Source: Oxytricha trifallax
Lineage: Eukaryota > Ciliophora > Spirotrichea > Sporadotrichida > Oxytrichidae
Assembly: GCA_000711775.1 (NCBI GenBank)
Contig: ARYC01017122.1
Span: 144,972-208,971 of the forward strand
DNA: 64,000 bases
Direction: 5' to 3'
The position numbers and the translations under genes were made by a program. Positions 45,370 to 56,340 of this stretch are shown here, piece after piece. Numbering within the stretch: the first letter of the stretch is position 1; the number at the start of each line of letters is the position of its first letter. The notes below the pieces were generated by a model, which saw nothing but the letters and a program-made list of their open reading frames with translations, was not told the DNA's origin and searched no databases.

Positions 45370-45935
45370 TAGTCGTGACGTAGACTTATCTGAGTGAGTT
45401 GACGTGGCAAATTCCGTGACGTGGCAGTCCTGAAGTAGAAAACTCCGAAAAAAACCAATCTCGCTATCACCTAGTCTCCTCCCGAAATCAAGATGTCTGG
45501 TTATAACCCGGACAGAGCTTGCAAGATTCAACCAGGAAAAAGAAGTTGGAGAAAAACGCTTACCGGTCCCACCGCTGCTGGGAAACGTAATCCCTGTCCT
45601 TTCGCTGTGGTAGCTTCAGTACCCTAATCCGTTGAGGGAGAAAAATCCTTATCGTTGGCTTCAATGGTTTTCGTCTTCTCACTTTTGAAGGCAGAGCGTA
45701 CCTTCATCCTGCTCCCTATTACCTAGGAAACTGAACTCAAGTCAGGTAACTCATCTAATGCATGGAAATCTTAGGATCCAGCTCACTCGAAGAGTGAACG
45801 CTGACAGATTGAACCCCGCCGACTGGCCCCTCATGCGTTGCGCACAGCAACGCACTACCTGCCCTCGATAGGCCTTAGTGTAGTAGAAAGCTCATTTAGA
45901 AAGTCCTAAGTGGTTGGTACCACCTAGCAATTAAC
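45370..45935. other. GC-rich core of unknown origin
   Basis: About 560 bases near 50% GC in a window that is otherwise roughly 25% GC. It includes the doublet GACGTGGCAAATTCCGTGACGTGGCA (a 9-base GTGACGTGG-type repeat) and the palindrome GTTGCGCACAGCAAC. I checked for rRNA, tRNA and RNase P/SRP landmarks and recognised none. Confidence 0.6.
45493..45804 (+). CDS. possible 103-aa protein in the GC-rich core
   Basis: ATG 45493 (MSGYNPDRACKIQPGKRSW) runs to TGA 45802-45804 if TAA/TAG are glutamine; three TAA/TAG codons are used. The middle reads LASMVFVFSLLKAERTFILL. GC-rich DNA gives open frames by chance more often, and in the standard code this frame would stop after about 38 codons. No family recognised. 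It could equally be a structural RNA or non-coding passenger. Confidence 0.25.
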
Positions 45936-48759
45936 TTTCTAATTTAATATTATAAAATTGAATGTATTTTATGATGTTATTGATAAAAGTTATTATATTT
46001 TTTGTTGTTATAGACTACTTTTATAAGTCATATTGGAGCTTATTAATGACTTATGACAAGATACTTTGATATTTTAATGATTTTTAGAACATTTAAGAAA
46101 AATATAGAAAAAACATTTAGCGGCCATCGCAAGGGGCCATTACCAAAAGATATTAAGAATTATAGCAAGTACTTTATAAATAAATAAAATAAAATTATGT
46201 TTATCAATGTGTTACTCATAAAATAAATAATTTCCTATGAGAGCATGTACTCAAAAATAATGGCGAGAGTTGAAAAATTAAAAAAAATGAAATTAATATG
46301 CTATTATGGGTTATTAAGCAAAGAATAAATTTTCAAAAATTTATGATATTTCATATAAAAAATTATCTATATATGATGACGAGATGTCATGAAGGAAATC
46401 GATTCAGACTGCGCGGATAAAAATTTCATATGAAATGGGGGATTTTATGGGGGGGGTACGGGGGGTACGGGGGTAGGGGGGTATGGGGGGTACGGGGGTA
46501 CGGGTGTGAAGGGGGTACTTTTTAGAAGAGGGGTACGGGTCTCGGTCGGAACACTCATCCATAATTATTAAATCATCTTTAACTTGATACTTTTAGTATG
46601 ATTCCATGTCAAGTTCTCTCACTTTATCTAGAAGTGTACTAATTTTTTTCCACCATAGTTCTCAGGATGCTATTTAGCTCAAGAATTGTGACTTGCTTAT
46701 GTTGGTATGAAGGTAAATTGCTTACATAGCCTAGACCCATGTCTTGCAAGACCCAGTTGGTATTTCTATTAATGTAATTCTATGTTTTGAATTTACTATA
46801 ATTGTGGCTACTATAGATTAGTAATAGGAGTACACATATCCATCTGAATTTTCACTAAAGCTTTTAGATAGTTTATAGAAAACCTCCAATGGGGCCGCCT
46901 AGTTCAATGAGTAACTTATAGTTTTCTCATCAAAGTAAGCTGTGCAGAATTCAACCGAAGATTCTTATCTTCTATCAACATCACTTTGAGATTATTTTAT
47001 TCACCTCTCTTTACAATTACTCTGAAGGGCATTAGATGAAATTTTCAAAGTTGAAGTTGGCCGACTTTAAGGCTTACAAATATCTAAATAAGCCTTACTA
47101 TGTCGAAATCCACGCTGCTTCTTTTCAAATTAAAGTCGACCAGAAGTTGCCTTTGATGGAGCAACGATAAGAAACCATCTACCAAAGAGCTTTCATCTTT
47201 GCTAACCTTGATTTTTGAGATAATCTATCCAATAAGCTATTAGTCACTCTCTTCATAATAACTAGAATAACCCTCAGCTTAAAAACAATCGCTAAAGAGA
47301 GTCTTGCTTTCTTCGCTCGATATAAGCTTAGAAACTCCATTTGACTTCACTTCACTGCTAAAGCCATGATGATTAAACCCTTTGAGGGTTACTATTGAAG
47401 AACTTTGAATTGCACTAATATAGACCCAAGAATGTGCAAAGTTTGAGAAGCCTCATCTTCAGTAGCAATTATGAATATCTTGAAGTTTTCTACAAAGGGC
47501 AAAAAAGTCTATTTCAGCAAGCCACCTTCAATTCCATACAATGGGATCTCCTTGACCATCATAAAGTTCAGCTTAACTACTAACTCAGGTTGAAGTTGTC
47601 AAAATGTTGACGCTCGCTTAAGAGCTTCAATATTTCCTTAATTTATTGGTTAGCGTTTTGATCAACAGCTTCATAAAATAGTTTTGTACTTTTTTTCCTA
47701 ATTATGTTAAATTGCTTCCAATACAAGTACTTTGAGCTTCGGCTGTGCTGAATCAAAGTTCTAAATTATTTCATATGCTAGTCACTGGTTAACGCTCATC
47801 TTAAATTGGCCTTCTGCCTCAGCATGTTCGGTATTCTCTCAAATTTACTAAGTCTTGGTCCTTGCACAAGTTTGTCCTGAATAGTTTGCATTTTTGAATT
47901 ATTAATGATTTCTTGATTCGACTCTCACATTTAAGCCTTGCTTATTCCTCTTCAGCTTTTACCTCTCTATTCTTATAAAATTTTAGATTGATCTTTTGAA
48001 ACAACCTTCATTTATCTTAGCTAAGTCATCCTTAACAGCTAAAATAATTTTGTGAAGTCTTAAGTAATTTCTCTGAGGTGAGTGATAGCGGCATGATTCA
48101 TTATGTCAGTTTATTTTTATACTCTCTTGCATGATCTTTTCCTACTTTCTTTTTATGATATCACTGCTGTTCTCAGTCCATGATTCGTCTGAGCGATCCC
48201 TCTCTGACTCTATGTGCAGTGAAGATTAGCTCCCCTCCCTTCTCTATCTATAAATGAGAGCAAAAGAAATTTTAAAATTTGAGCTTACCTTCATCTGTCT
48301 GCATGAGTTGTGCGGGATTTTTGAATTTTAAATTTAATAAGGAGTATTAATAAAATATTTTGTGATTAAAATTTATTCATAAGTTAATTTTACATCATGT
48401 GATTGTTATCATAATATGGGGAGAATAATTTAAATTCAGATTAATAAATATTTATTTAAAATTAAGCACCCAAAACTGTTTTTAACTTATAAAAAAAATA
48501 TGAATATGTGATTACTCACTTATTTTAGATTTTTTAAAGGAATTCTTTTGTGATTATTCACATATTTTAACAATTTAATATATTACAATCAAAGACTATG
48601 ACTTCTTAATTAATAATTAAATTACCGTGCAGAATTTTTTTAATTTTATATACTATATATTAAGCTATTATTTTATAATTCAAAATCACATTAAGATGTA
48701 CTAATAGATGGAGATGAATTCAAAGCGGGCTTTCAACTAGGCCAGAGCAACAGATGACG

Positions 48760-49397
48760 AAATGCAAGGGGGCAAAAAATAATGGATGCAAGTCAGCTTT
48801 CATCCAGGTTTAGATAAGAAACTGATATTTATAAGTACTTAAAGAGATAAGTAAGATTCATGAAACATTATTTCTAAACAGTGAACATGCACTTGACTCC
48901 CTCGAGTTGAGTGAATTAGGACTACTTAAAGTAGTAACTGAAGGAGGAAAAAAGGTTTTTACAAATGAAGAGGTGAAGATTTTCAAAGTGCCAAAATATG
49001 AAGAGTTGTCTGTTAAGAACATACTGTTAGAGATCGGATAAGACAAGCGGATATTGGAGTACCTGTCACATATCGACAACAAATAGAAAGTTATCGACAG
49101 ATGGTATTTTTTAAATGTGCTGAACACACTAGAGCACGAGTTCACAAATAAAATAATCAAACACCCTCAGGATATAAGATTTGATGAAACTTAAAATGAA
49201 GAAAAGAAAAACTACATTCTCATCTCTGACGCTTGGCACAAGAAGTTACTTCAGTATCCTTATGTATCAAGTATGACTTCCTTAATTATTTAAACGATTT
49301 TTTAGAAAGTCCGATGTTAAAACGATACATCTACTCAATGAAAGCTCTAAAATAGCTCGCATTAGAAAGCCCAAATAAAAGTAAGAAGTTGGCATGA
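48760..49397 (+). pseudogene. unrecognised protein of the 8.1-kb element
   Basis: After a TGA near the start (VQIRN*YLQVLKEISKIHE) a long frame runs: LDSLELSELGLLKVVTEGGK, VFTNEEVKIFKVPKYEELSV, ILEYLSHIDNKQKVIDRWYF, EHEFTNKIIKHPQDIRFDE, LISDAWHKKLLQYPYVS. There a one-base shift leads to YDFLNYLNDFLESPMLKRYI and SPNKSKKLA, TGA 49395-49397. Position next to the transposase mirrors the third gene of TBEs, but I see no shared motif. Function unknown. Confidence 0.6.
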
Positions 49398-49565
49398 GCT
49401 TCAATAGAATGAGAGGGTAAGGAGGAGAAATAATTTTTGTGAAACCAGGCTATACAAAGATGAAAAACCCATTTAAAAATGTAGATTTTCAGACAAGCAA
49501 TGGCCAAGTTAAAATTTTAAGCCTAAAAATACCTCTAAATAACTATGAGTTACAAGAAATACTTA

Positions 49566-50630
49566 TCACAATATTTAATAACTAATTCTCTTAATTCCTT
49601 AATCACAAATACTTTCTACATCTCGTTCGCCAAATCCCATAAAGCTTTTATTGATTGATTCCTTATAATTGAATTCCTCATTGTTGCTTAGTGCAGAAAG
49701 ATTAGGCCTTTTAAATTTTCATTTCACCAAACTGAAAAAGTCCTCTATAAAGTTTGAATCGTGGAAGTAAGATGGTGTGAATAATACAGGAGTCTTGCCG
49801 TTTCCAAATACTACTTCACTATGTTGCTATGATGCACTCTCAAGTTGTTCATAATGACTACCGCATCTTTAGTTCCTGGCTTTCACAAACAGACTATCAT
49901 AAAATTCAAGAAAATTTTCAGAGTTGACTAAGTTATTAAATTGTATGAAGTATTCTAACCCTCCCGTATTTGATATTGCTGCCACAACAGCAATTGTAAA
50001 ATTTTTTTCTAAGCTAAATTTTTGCTAAATATTTTACTTTTCTGCACTATATTCTCTTTTTTATTTAGTGTGATAAGTAAACTAGTCTCATCTAAAAAGA
50101 CTATGGTATAGTTTAACTATAAATAATTAGCAACTCATTGCTATAGTGCTTCAAGAGCCTATTGCCTTTATATAAGTTTGCTATGGGGTGGATGTTTTAT
50201 TGCCTTGATCACCTTCTGTTTCACTCCGTGCTTTTATATAAGTTCCATAATTTTGATCTTGAAATTTGGATATCAGGTTTGTTTCTCTGATTGAGAATAC
50301 ATCTCTCTTATAAGGTTTCCCTGCAAGCTTAGTTATAGACTCCTAACTAGTCTAAGTTGCAGATAATTGTTCCAAAATTTATGAAGCCTTTTCTCTCTTT
50401 TTTTGTAAACTTTTCCAACAAAGTGTTATTAAAATTTATTCACAAAACAATTTTTTTGAGTACCGTTTATAGTTATATCATAAACTCTGATTCTTTTTAA
50501 TGTCGAAGCCCTTAAACTTATCATTTGGGAGATTGCTAAAAAATCTCATCAATGAAATTATTCTCCCATTAAACTGTGATTCTATATAACACCAATTAAT
50601 CACAAAACTGACTTTATCCAATTTTAGCAT
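49566..50630 (-). pseudogene. DDE transposase of the 8.1-kb element, decayed
   Basis: ATG at 50628-50630 (MLKLDKVSFVINWCYIESQF). Helix-turn-helix-like region RIISLMRFFSNLPNDKF. Core: TIVFLDETSLLITLNKKEN (first Asp), VVIMNNLRVHHSNIV where the second Asp is Asn in the readable frame, and FTPSYFHDSNFIEDFFSLVK (Glu). These line up with the Tc1/mariner-IS630 DDE layout and resemble the TBE enzyme only distantly. Two or more frame shifts and TGAs. End at TGA 49566-49568. Confidence 0.75.
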
Positions 50631-50828
50631 TAATTAAGTTTGTAATTAATAAATTATAAAGAAAATTAAAGTATGAGTTATGGTGGCTCAGTAATATTTA
50701 GGACTTTGAATCAGAGCTCCTCATGAAATATTGATGTTCAACATTTTGACACCAAAATAAATATTCAGAACCATGAAGCCATCTTTGAATAAAATTGGAT
50801 GAAAATGATATAAATTATAAAAAATAAA

Positions 50829-51214
50829 ATGGAACAAACATTGAATGAATATATCAGTATCCAATTACTACTTGCAGATACAAAGGAAAGAAGGCAGCAG
50901 TATACTAGCTTTACTCGAAACATCATCTAATCGAAAAGATTGAGAAATATATGAAGAAAGTTTACGAATGCAATGAATGCAATTTCAGATTCAGCCACAA
51001 GTAGTCATTGCATGTTCACAAGAAAAAGTGCCAAGAGATATTTAAAAATCGACTAATCAGGGAACTGAAGCTCTTAGCTAGCCATGAATTTAAATTAACA
51101 CATCTTGTTCAAGAACCAATAGTAATTCAATGTAACATCCGAGTGCCTGAATTATGGGAAGAGCTCACAGGTAACAATTACAGAGGACAGGCAAGCTATT
51201 CAGAGCTGTTGTGA
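50829..51214 (+). pseudogene. C2HC zinc-finger protein of the 8.1-kb element
   Basis: An ATG frame MEQTLNEYISIQLLLADTKE shifts into the finger frame: VYECNECNFRFSHKQSLHVH, KKKC. Cys-x2-Cys, x12, His, then Cys in the place of the last His. The finger and its preceding YSKHHLIEKIEKYMKK resemble the linker and finger of the TBE zinc-finger/kinase. The tail RVPELWEELTGNNYRGQ ends at TGA 51212-51214. No kinase follows, unlike in TBEs. Confidence 0.65.
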
Positions 51215-51369
51215 TGGACCCCCATGGTAATTGAGTTGCTTACAAGCACGATAGAACTATAGTAATACGATTAAAATTTTGATTAATTTTGTATACTCGT
51301 TCTTATTCCACTTAATTCTCTTTAATATATCGAATTTAGAGGGTTTAATTAAAGTCTAGTTATCTCGCT

Positions 51370-51537
51370 CCAGTGATGAGATAAAGTAGTGCCGCCAGCT
51401 ATAATGTCAGGCTGATTCTAAATTATTTATCGTATGAGCCCAAAATCATTTAAATTGGCCAACTTAAACTGCCACTAATTTGATTTAATATTAATTTATT
51501 TAATTATTTTTTCCCAATTTCGATTGTATTCCTACAA
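51370..51537 (-). repeat. right terminal inverted repeat of the 8.1-kb element
   Basis: In reverse complement: TTGTAGGAATACAATCGAAA, TTAGTGGCAGTTTAAGTTGG, CCAATTTAAATGATTTTGGG, then GGAGCGAGATAACT further in. The last block is the one that forms the inner inverted repeat of the small elements. Confidence 0.85.
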
Positions 51538-51545
51538 TATAATTT

Positions 51546-51546
51546 A

Positions 51547-51635
<89 letters not shown>
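51546..51635. repeat. (TTA)n microsatellite
   Basis: About 30 uninterrupted TTA units next to the right TA of the 8.1-kb element. Confidence 0.95.
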
Positions 51636-51639
51636 CAGT

Positions 51640-52010
51640 ATTTAATGCTTTACAGAAATTAATAATGGGAATTAGTTTTACCTGTTTTTAATATAATCCT
51701 AATGATTTTTTTTCCCTTTCATTTTCCTAGGAGTATCAAATATGTAGACCAAGTTTTAATGAACTTCTAGAACTTCTTTTACCTACATGGATGGGAAGTT
51801 TCTCAAGACTCCTCTTATTTATTGCAAACAATTTTTTTCAAATAGGATCCATATAACTATGTGTTCTAAACATATATTAACCTTCTTATTTCAACCCTCT
51901 AGCATAAGAAAATTATTATTTATGTAATAAATATTTAAAGAATAAATCAAGGTAATTAAAAACTTTTTATATTTCTCTGAATCTTGATAAACCATATCTT
52001 TTTATTTTAT
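51640..52010. other. AT-rich spacer
   Basis: No coding frame recognised. Confidence 0.4.
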
Positions 52011-52015
52011 TTAAT

Positions 52016-53000
52016 TATAATAATAATAATAATAATTAGATCATATTGAGGTGTCTTGGGACCCCGGATCTTATAAAGCATGTAAGCTTTTAAGGGACGA
52101 GCTCTTTTATTATTAATTTTTAATCATCTGATCTGTTCAATCTCTATCTGATTATCACTCTAGACTTATTTTTATTTCAAACTAAGATTTAAATTTTTAT
52201 CTGTGTAACCTTATCTGCTTCAAATAAACTCTTTCTCTGTAGAAGAATTTAGTTTGTTGAATTGTCTGGTTTATTTCTGAGGTATAGTCATAGTTACTAA
52301 TTTCCTCAGAGACTGTGAATCTGTTATGTTATCTTAATTCTTTCTGTGTTTCGTAGTCAGCAAATAAGAGTGGGAATTATTTTTTCATAAAGTCTCTGGA
52401 ATAGCAGACTTGGAACCATTTTTTAAAAACCTTCAACTTTCCCATATATGAAATTGGGGAATCTTTTGACAATAAAATATTTTTAATATTTTATATAAAA
52501 TTGCGACATTCTTTAAATATTGTTTGAGTAATTGTATTTGATTCTTATTGGTTTATAGACATTGATATCACAAATATCTTTGGGGTTTAGGGATTTAGGG
52601 GTCTCAGGGTTTTGTTAAAGAAATGTCGGCCTTGGTGCTGACTTAAGTAATTTTAGATTTATTAATTAATGGTAGATTTATTTTGAGACTGGTGCTATCT
52701 TTACCTTCATTGTTATCTTATATAAATGTTGTGGGTTTGTGGATTGTATTATATTAGGTTATATAATTTTACCGCTTGGGTGATTCCTATTTTATAGAAG
52801 TGGATCCACTTGATTATTATTATAAGATTTTGGGTGATTCTATAATTTTGTTTTAATTATTAAATAGGGTCCAGACCTTCGGGTAGTGATGTATTAAGGA
52901 AAACACGTGTTTTATCCTCAGAATTCAAAAGTGCTGAGATTTGACTATTTAGTAGGAATACTAAGGTAGTAGTGAAAGAAAATGACGTTTCTTTTGAGTG
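52016..53000 (-). mobile_element. LINE-like 3' end with coding remnant and ATT tail
   Basis: On the minus strand the coding part reads in shifting frames: SEDKTRVFLNTSLPEGLDPI, ITQNLIIIIKWIHFYKIGIT, INLPLINKSKITQVSTK, PKDICDINVYKPIRIKYNY, KLKVFKKWFQVCYSRDFMKK, ADYETQKELRQHNRFTVSEE, then KFKSQFEIKISLE and TGA. A short 3' region follows, matching copy 1 at 3616, and ends in ATT repeats. No reverse-transcriptase motif is visible, so LINE is inferred from the tail and the shared 3' end. Confidence 0.5.
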
Positions 53001-53004
53001 AATA

Positions 53005-53380
53005 AATTGAATAAATAAGAAGTTATGTTCAAAGGTAATTCAACGAATAAAAAATTCCAATAATAAATATAATAATCAGAATAATAAATAATATATTAAC
53101 TCAAGAGAGTGTAGGAAATTACACGATAAATAAAGCGATTAAAACTTATAGAGATTTTTGAAATCTATTTATCTTATCATTAATTTTAGAAAAAAATAAG
53201 TTAGAAAACTTTGCTCTTTCCAATACTTCAAAGAAGTTTGATTGTCTATCCTTTTAAATATATTTTTTAATTTTAATTATATAACAAATTAATTATTTCC
53301 AAAACTAAATAATGAAAATGAAAATATATAGACTTAATTTAAGGAATATATTAGAGCTAATTTACAATAAATTAAAAAAA
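53005..53380. other. AT-rich spacer
   Basis: No coding frame recognised. Confidence 0.4.
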
Positions 53381-53387
53381 AATTAAT

Positions 53388-53738
53388 GGGGGAAGTTTCC
53401 TGTCCTATACATAGAAATATACAAATTTAAAAATTTCTCAAAATTTTATCAACAATTATGATAATATTTAATATAATCTAGCATCCAAAATTATTTCTAC
53501 GTTTATAAAGATTTTAAAATTTAAGGAAAATTACATTTAATATTTTTTTAAATAATTAGTATATCGTTATTTTTGATATATAATAAGACAAAGAATAATT
53601 ATAAACATTGAAAATTATATGTTAAAAAAAGTTCTTTAATATGGTTATGGTAATTTAAATTGGGATTTATATGTTTCTAACATTTTTGTTGCCAATGATA
53701 TATATATATATATGAATGATTGGACAAGAAACTCCCTC
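53388..53738. mobile_element. G-rich-end small element, diverged copy
   Basis: Begins GGGGGAAGTTTCCTGTCC, ends GGACAAGAAACTCCCTC. The interior order (ATACATAGAAATATAC..., ...TATGGTTATGG) matches 16602-17060. Target duplication no longer visible. Confidence 0.7.
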
Positions 53739-53779
53739 AAAATTTGAATTTTACTTAATATGTAATATTTATTTATTTA

Positions 53780-53863
53780 TTTATTTTAATTTTTAAATAT
53801 CATAAAATTTATAAAGATATTCAAATGTGATTAATTTTTACAAGATTCAATTGTATTTCTACA
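53780..53863. mobile_element. solo end of the TTGTAG family
   Basis: ...AAGATTCAATTGTATTTCTACAA followed by TA. No left partner found. Confidence 0.5.
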
Positions 53864-54094
53864 ATAATATAACCTAAAAAACTATAATTTATTTTTATGT
53901 AATAATTATTTGTTTACTTTTAAAAATAAAATTCTTTAAATATTTTTTATCTGAAAATTTAAAAAAAAAACTACCTCTTTGATAAATAATTTAGGTTCTT
54001 AATTTCTCAGGGTTATTGTTTTAAAAATAAAAATATAATCTAATATTATTTTACAAGATAAAAATTATTATTTATTAATAATTTTTTATCCATT

Positions 54095-54187
54095 TCTCTA
54101 TAGTAAAAGTATTTATCAACTTCTTCGAATAAAGCAGCTTCCAGATAAATATCAATGAACTATTTAAGTTCCGCTTTAATAAATATA
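54095..54187 (-). CDS. gene D segment
   Basis: Minus strand IKAELKQFIDIYLEAALFEE then VDKYFYY. Short but coding-like; it sits between AT-rich blocks. Confidence 0.5.
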
Positions 54188-54244
54188 TATTATTAAATAT
54201 ATATTAAAAATTAATAATAGTATAAAATTGAATTTTATATATTT

Positions 54245-54417
54245 TTAGCTTAGTTTTTTATATCTTTGTCATTATTATATCTTTTCTTTAGGACAATCGT
54301 AAGTTCATTAGCTTCTTAAAAGAACAATCCTTTTATTTAAATATTAACATGATAAAGCTCATCATTCAGTTATCTGTAAATGGCCTTGATTTAATCTTTT
54401 TTGGCATCATAAATATA
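54245..54417 (-). CDS. gene D segment
   Basis: Minus strand DQIKAIYRQLNDELYHVNI then QIKGLFFQEANELTIVLKK, RYNNDKDIKNQA. Helical and charged. Product not recognised. Confidence 0.55.
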
Positions 54418-54424
54418 AATAAAT

Positions 54425-55060
54425 AGGGGGGGGGGGTTACCTGTTCCTAAAAAAAATGCCTTGTTTTTTGCTTAAAAAATTATGTTAATAATATCAATAA
54501 TTAAAATAACTCAAACTTTACTCTCTTAAGAAGTTATATCTATATAGTATTGAAATTTTAATTTTTAATATTTCAATAATTAAAAAAATTATTGAATTAC
54601 AATCTAATTAATTCAGATCAATTTTCAATTTTGCTTGATTTTAAATATATGAAATTTTTTAAATTATAAGGATATAAAAAAAGTCTTAATGTTAGTGATT
54701 TTTGGGATAAGTAAAAAAAAAAATCATAAAAATTCTAAAGAGGAAATAAATTTCTCTCCCCAATAAATTAAATTAATTCAGATTAAAATTAATAAGTTAA
54801 TTAAAACAGAAGTATTATTTTAAATATTAGTATATATAAATAAATCAATATTAAATATGAAATGAATTACTTATGCTAATAAATTCTTAAACAAATTATC
54901 TTATCAACTAAAATTAAAATAAAAAATAGTTAGTTTGAATAAATAAATAATTACGAACTAGCTATTAGTGATGGAGGGAACTCAATTTAATTTGTCAGTT
55001 TTTAACAAAAGGCAATTTCTGTAGTTCAAATAGGTAATTTTTAAAAATTTTATTAAGGAA
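54425..55060. other. AT-rich spacer with a G12 run
   Basis: GGGGGGGGGGGG-TTACCTGTTCC at 54427-54450 looks like a lone decayed end of the G-rich small-element family. Otherwise no coding frame. Confidence 0.4.
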
Positions 55061-55064
55061 ATGA

Positions 55065-55402
55065 GGAGGGATTTTCCTGCCTCAATATTTTCCCGCCATA
55101 TTGCACCATATATAATAATATGTGATTTTCCAAATTTTTTTAATCATTATCTGGGAGTAAATTTTGCATATTTTGTGAAAATCACATTAATTAATTATTA
55201 AAGCATTTAGTATAATGAATTTATTAACATTCAATGAGACAAGAGATAATTGTAAACCTTGAAATGTTTTTATTAAAAATGTTGATTAATATAGAATTAT
55301 AAAATTTAAGTAGTGATTGATATGTTTATATATTTATGGTCAAATAAAATCAATTTTATTGTTTAAATCAGGAAACTGCACTTGGGCGGAAAAATTTACC
55401 CC
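55065..55402. mobile_element. G-rich-end small element, diverged copy
   Basis: Starts GGAGGGATTTTCCTGCC, ends GGAAACTGCACTTGGGCGGA...TACCCC, with the same subterminal CTGCC/GGCAG motifs as 16602-17060. Confidence 0.6.
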
Positions 55403-55487
55403 AAGAGAGTTAATTTTCACTTTGATATCAATGCAAGTATTTCAAGGATATGTGAAAGCATTAACACTATATTTGATAAGTTAAATC

Positions 55488-56102
55488 GGCTATGAGGTAG
55501 TATCCTCCCCCTCCTAATGTATACTTTTCTTTTTGTAGTCTGATAGAGTTTTTTACGCTGAGTAATAGTAACATATAAACATGGAATGGGCGAGCAATAG
55601 ATATGGAGCTATGGCCTCATCAAAGTCACTTTTTATATATAAAAATCATTATAAATTTTACTAAAAATTTCAAATTTTTCACAAAATTTTAATATCTCTA
55701 TAAACGATTTTAGCAGTTTTTAACTATATTAACAGATTATATTTAATTTATTATACTTTTATAAAGCGAACTTTTATAGTCTTTATGAAAATCTTAAATG
55801 AAAGCTAAAATGATTTTTAAAACACTTTATAAAAGTATAGTAAATTAGATATAATTTGTTAATATAGTTAAAAACTGCTAAAATCGTTAATAGAGATATT
55901 AAAATTTTGTGAAAAATTTGAAATTTTTAGTAAAATTTATAATGATTTTTATATATAAAAAGTGACTTTGATGAGGCCATAGCTCCAAAACTATTGCTCG
56001 CCCATTCCATGTTTATATGCTACTATTACTCAGCGTAAAAAACTCTACCAGACTACAAAAAGAAAAGTATACATTAGGGGGGGAGGATACTACCTCATAG
56101 CC
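55488..56102. mobile_element. 615-bp foldback element, perfect 8-bp duplication
   Basis: Ends GGCTATGAGGTAGTATCCTC and inverse. GTTAAATC is repeated exactly at 55480-55487 and 56103-56110. The two arms of about 300 bases are nearly perfect inverses around 55795, with only a short loop. No coding. The exact duplication shows it moved as a unit. Confidence 0.9.
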
Positions 56103-56340
56103 GTTAAATCTATTGAAAGAGTGGATAATAAACCTCTTATTCCGAGATTAAACTATAAAAAAAATTATTTGCTTTGTCACAATTTTAAATATTAATTTAA
56201 AAAAATAAAAGTATTTGTTAAAAACAAATATCTCTTAATTTAATTATTTATATTATAATATTAAATGATTTATTATAAATTATAATATCATTAAAGGAGG
56301 TGGAAAGATATCCTTTTACTGTAAGATATTTAGAATAAAA

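Larger units (their letters stand above)
44421..46552. mobile_element. 2.1-kb long-inverted-repeat element with GC-rich core
   Basis: Ends GTTCCGACCGAGACCCGTAC and the inverse. Flanks ACTCATCT (44413-44420) and ACTCATCC (46553-46560) are an 8-bp duplication with one mismatch. Arms of about 600 bp (44421 to about 45030; about 45948 to 46552) are nearly perfect inverses and begin with runs of GTACCCCCC-type repeats. Between them are a second smaller palindrome and a GC-rich core. Taking out the element and one flank restores MDEYDSVLEQ of the helicase. Confidence 0.85.
43640..48260 (-). pseudogene. SF2 (DEAD/DEAH-like) helicase gene, decayed and interrupted
   Basis: Read on the minus strand in several frames. 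N-terminal region: SERDRSDESWTENSSDII, then KYLYWKQFNIIRKKSTKLFY. Middle: FLPFVENFKIFIIATEDEAS, then RAKKARLSLAIVFKLRVILV. Helicase core: Walker A IEIPTGSCKTWVQAM (Cys for the second Gly), Walker B LIIMDEYDSV, motif III FSAT, LITTKDKDKGILFLP and GRGVDTKF (motif V), YQMIGR*SRTSG (motif VI with a TGA in it). Several TGAs and shifts. A 2.1-kb element splits the MDEYD motif. Probably an ATP-driven DNA or RNA translocase serving the element; SecA- or DEAD-type cannot be separated. The start is not fixed. Confidence 0.75.
43435..51537. mobile_element. 8.1-kb Tc1/mariner-like element with helicase, transposase and zinc-finger genes
   Basis: Left end TTGTAGGAATACAATCGAAA, right end its inverse, each next to TA (43433-43434 and 51538-51539). 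The terminal inverted repeats stay similar for roughly 110-150 bases. Inside, left to right: SF2 helicase (-), unrecognised gene (+), DDE transposase (-), C2HC zinc-finger gene (+). TA targets and a DDE transposase place it with Tc1/mariner, but a helicase gene is unusual there. The scattered 370-414-bp elements share its ends. All genes carry stops or frame breaks. Confidence 0.82.

Noticed and set aside
45370..45935. rRNA, tRNA or RNase P RNA
   Set aside because: GC content invited this, but no conserved landmark of any of these was recognised on either strand.
43640..48260. Host helicase gene unrelated to the transposon
   Set aside because: It lies wholly between paired terminal repeats with TA flanks and beside the transposase; still possible, and noted in the finding.
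48858..49160. 100-codon minus-strand frame
   Set aside because: It is antisense to the clearly coding plus-strand gene at 48760-49397.
51546..51635. CRISPR-like or tandem array
   Set aside because: A pure TTA microsatellite with no spacers.
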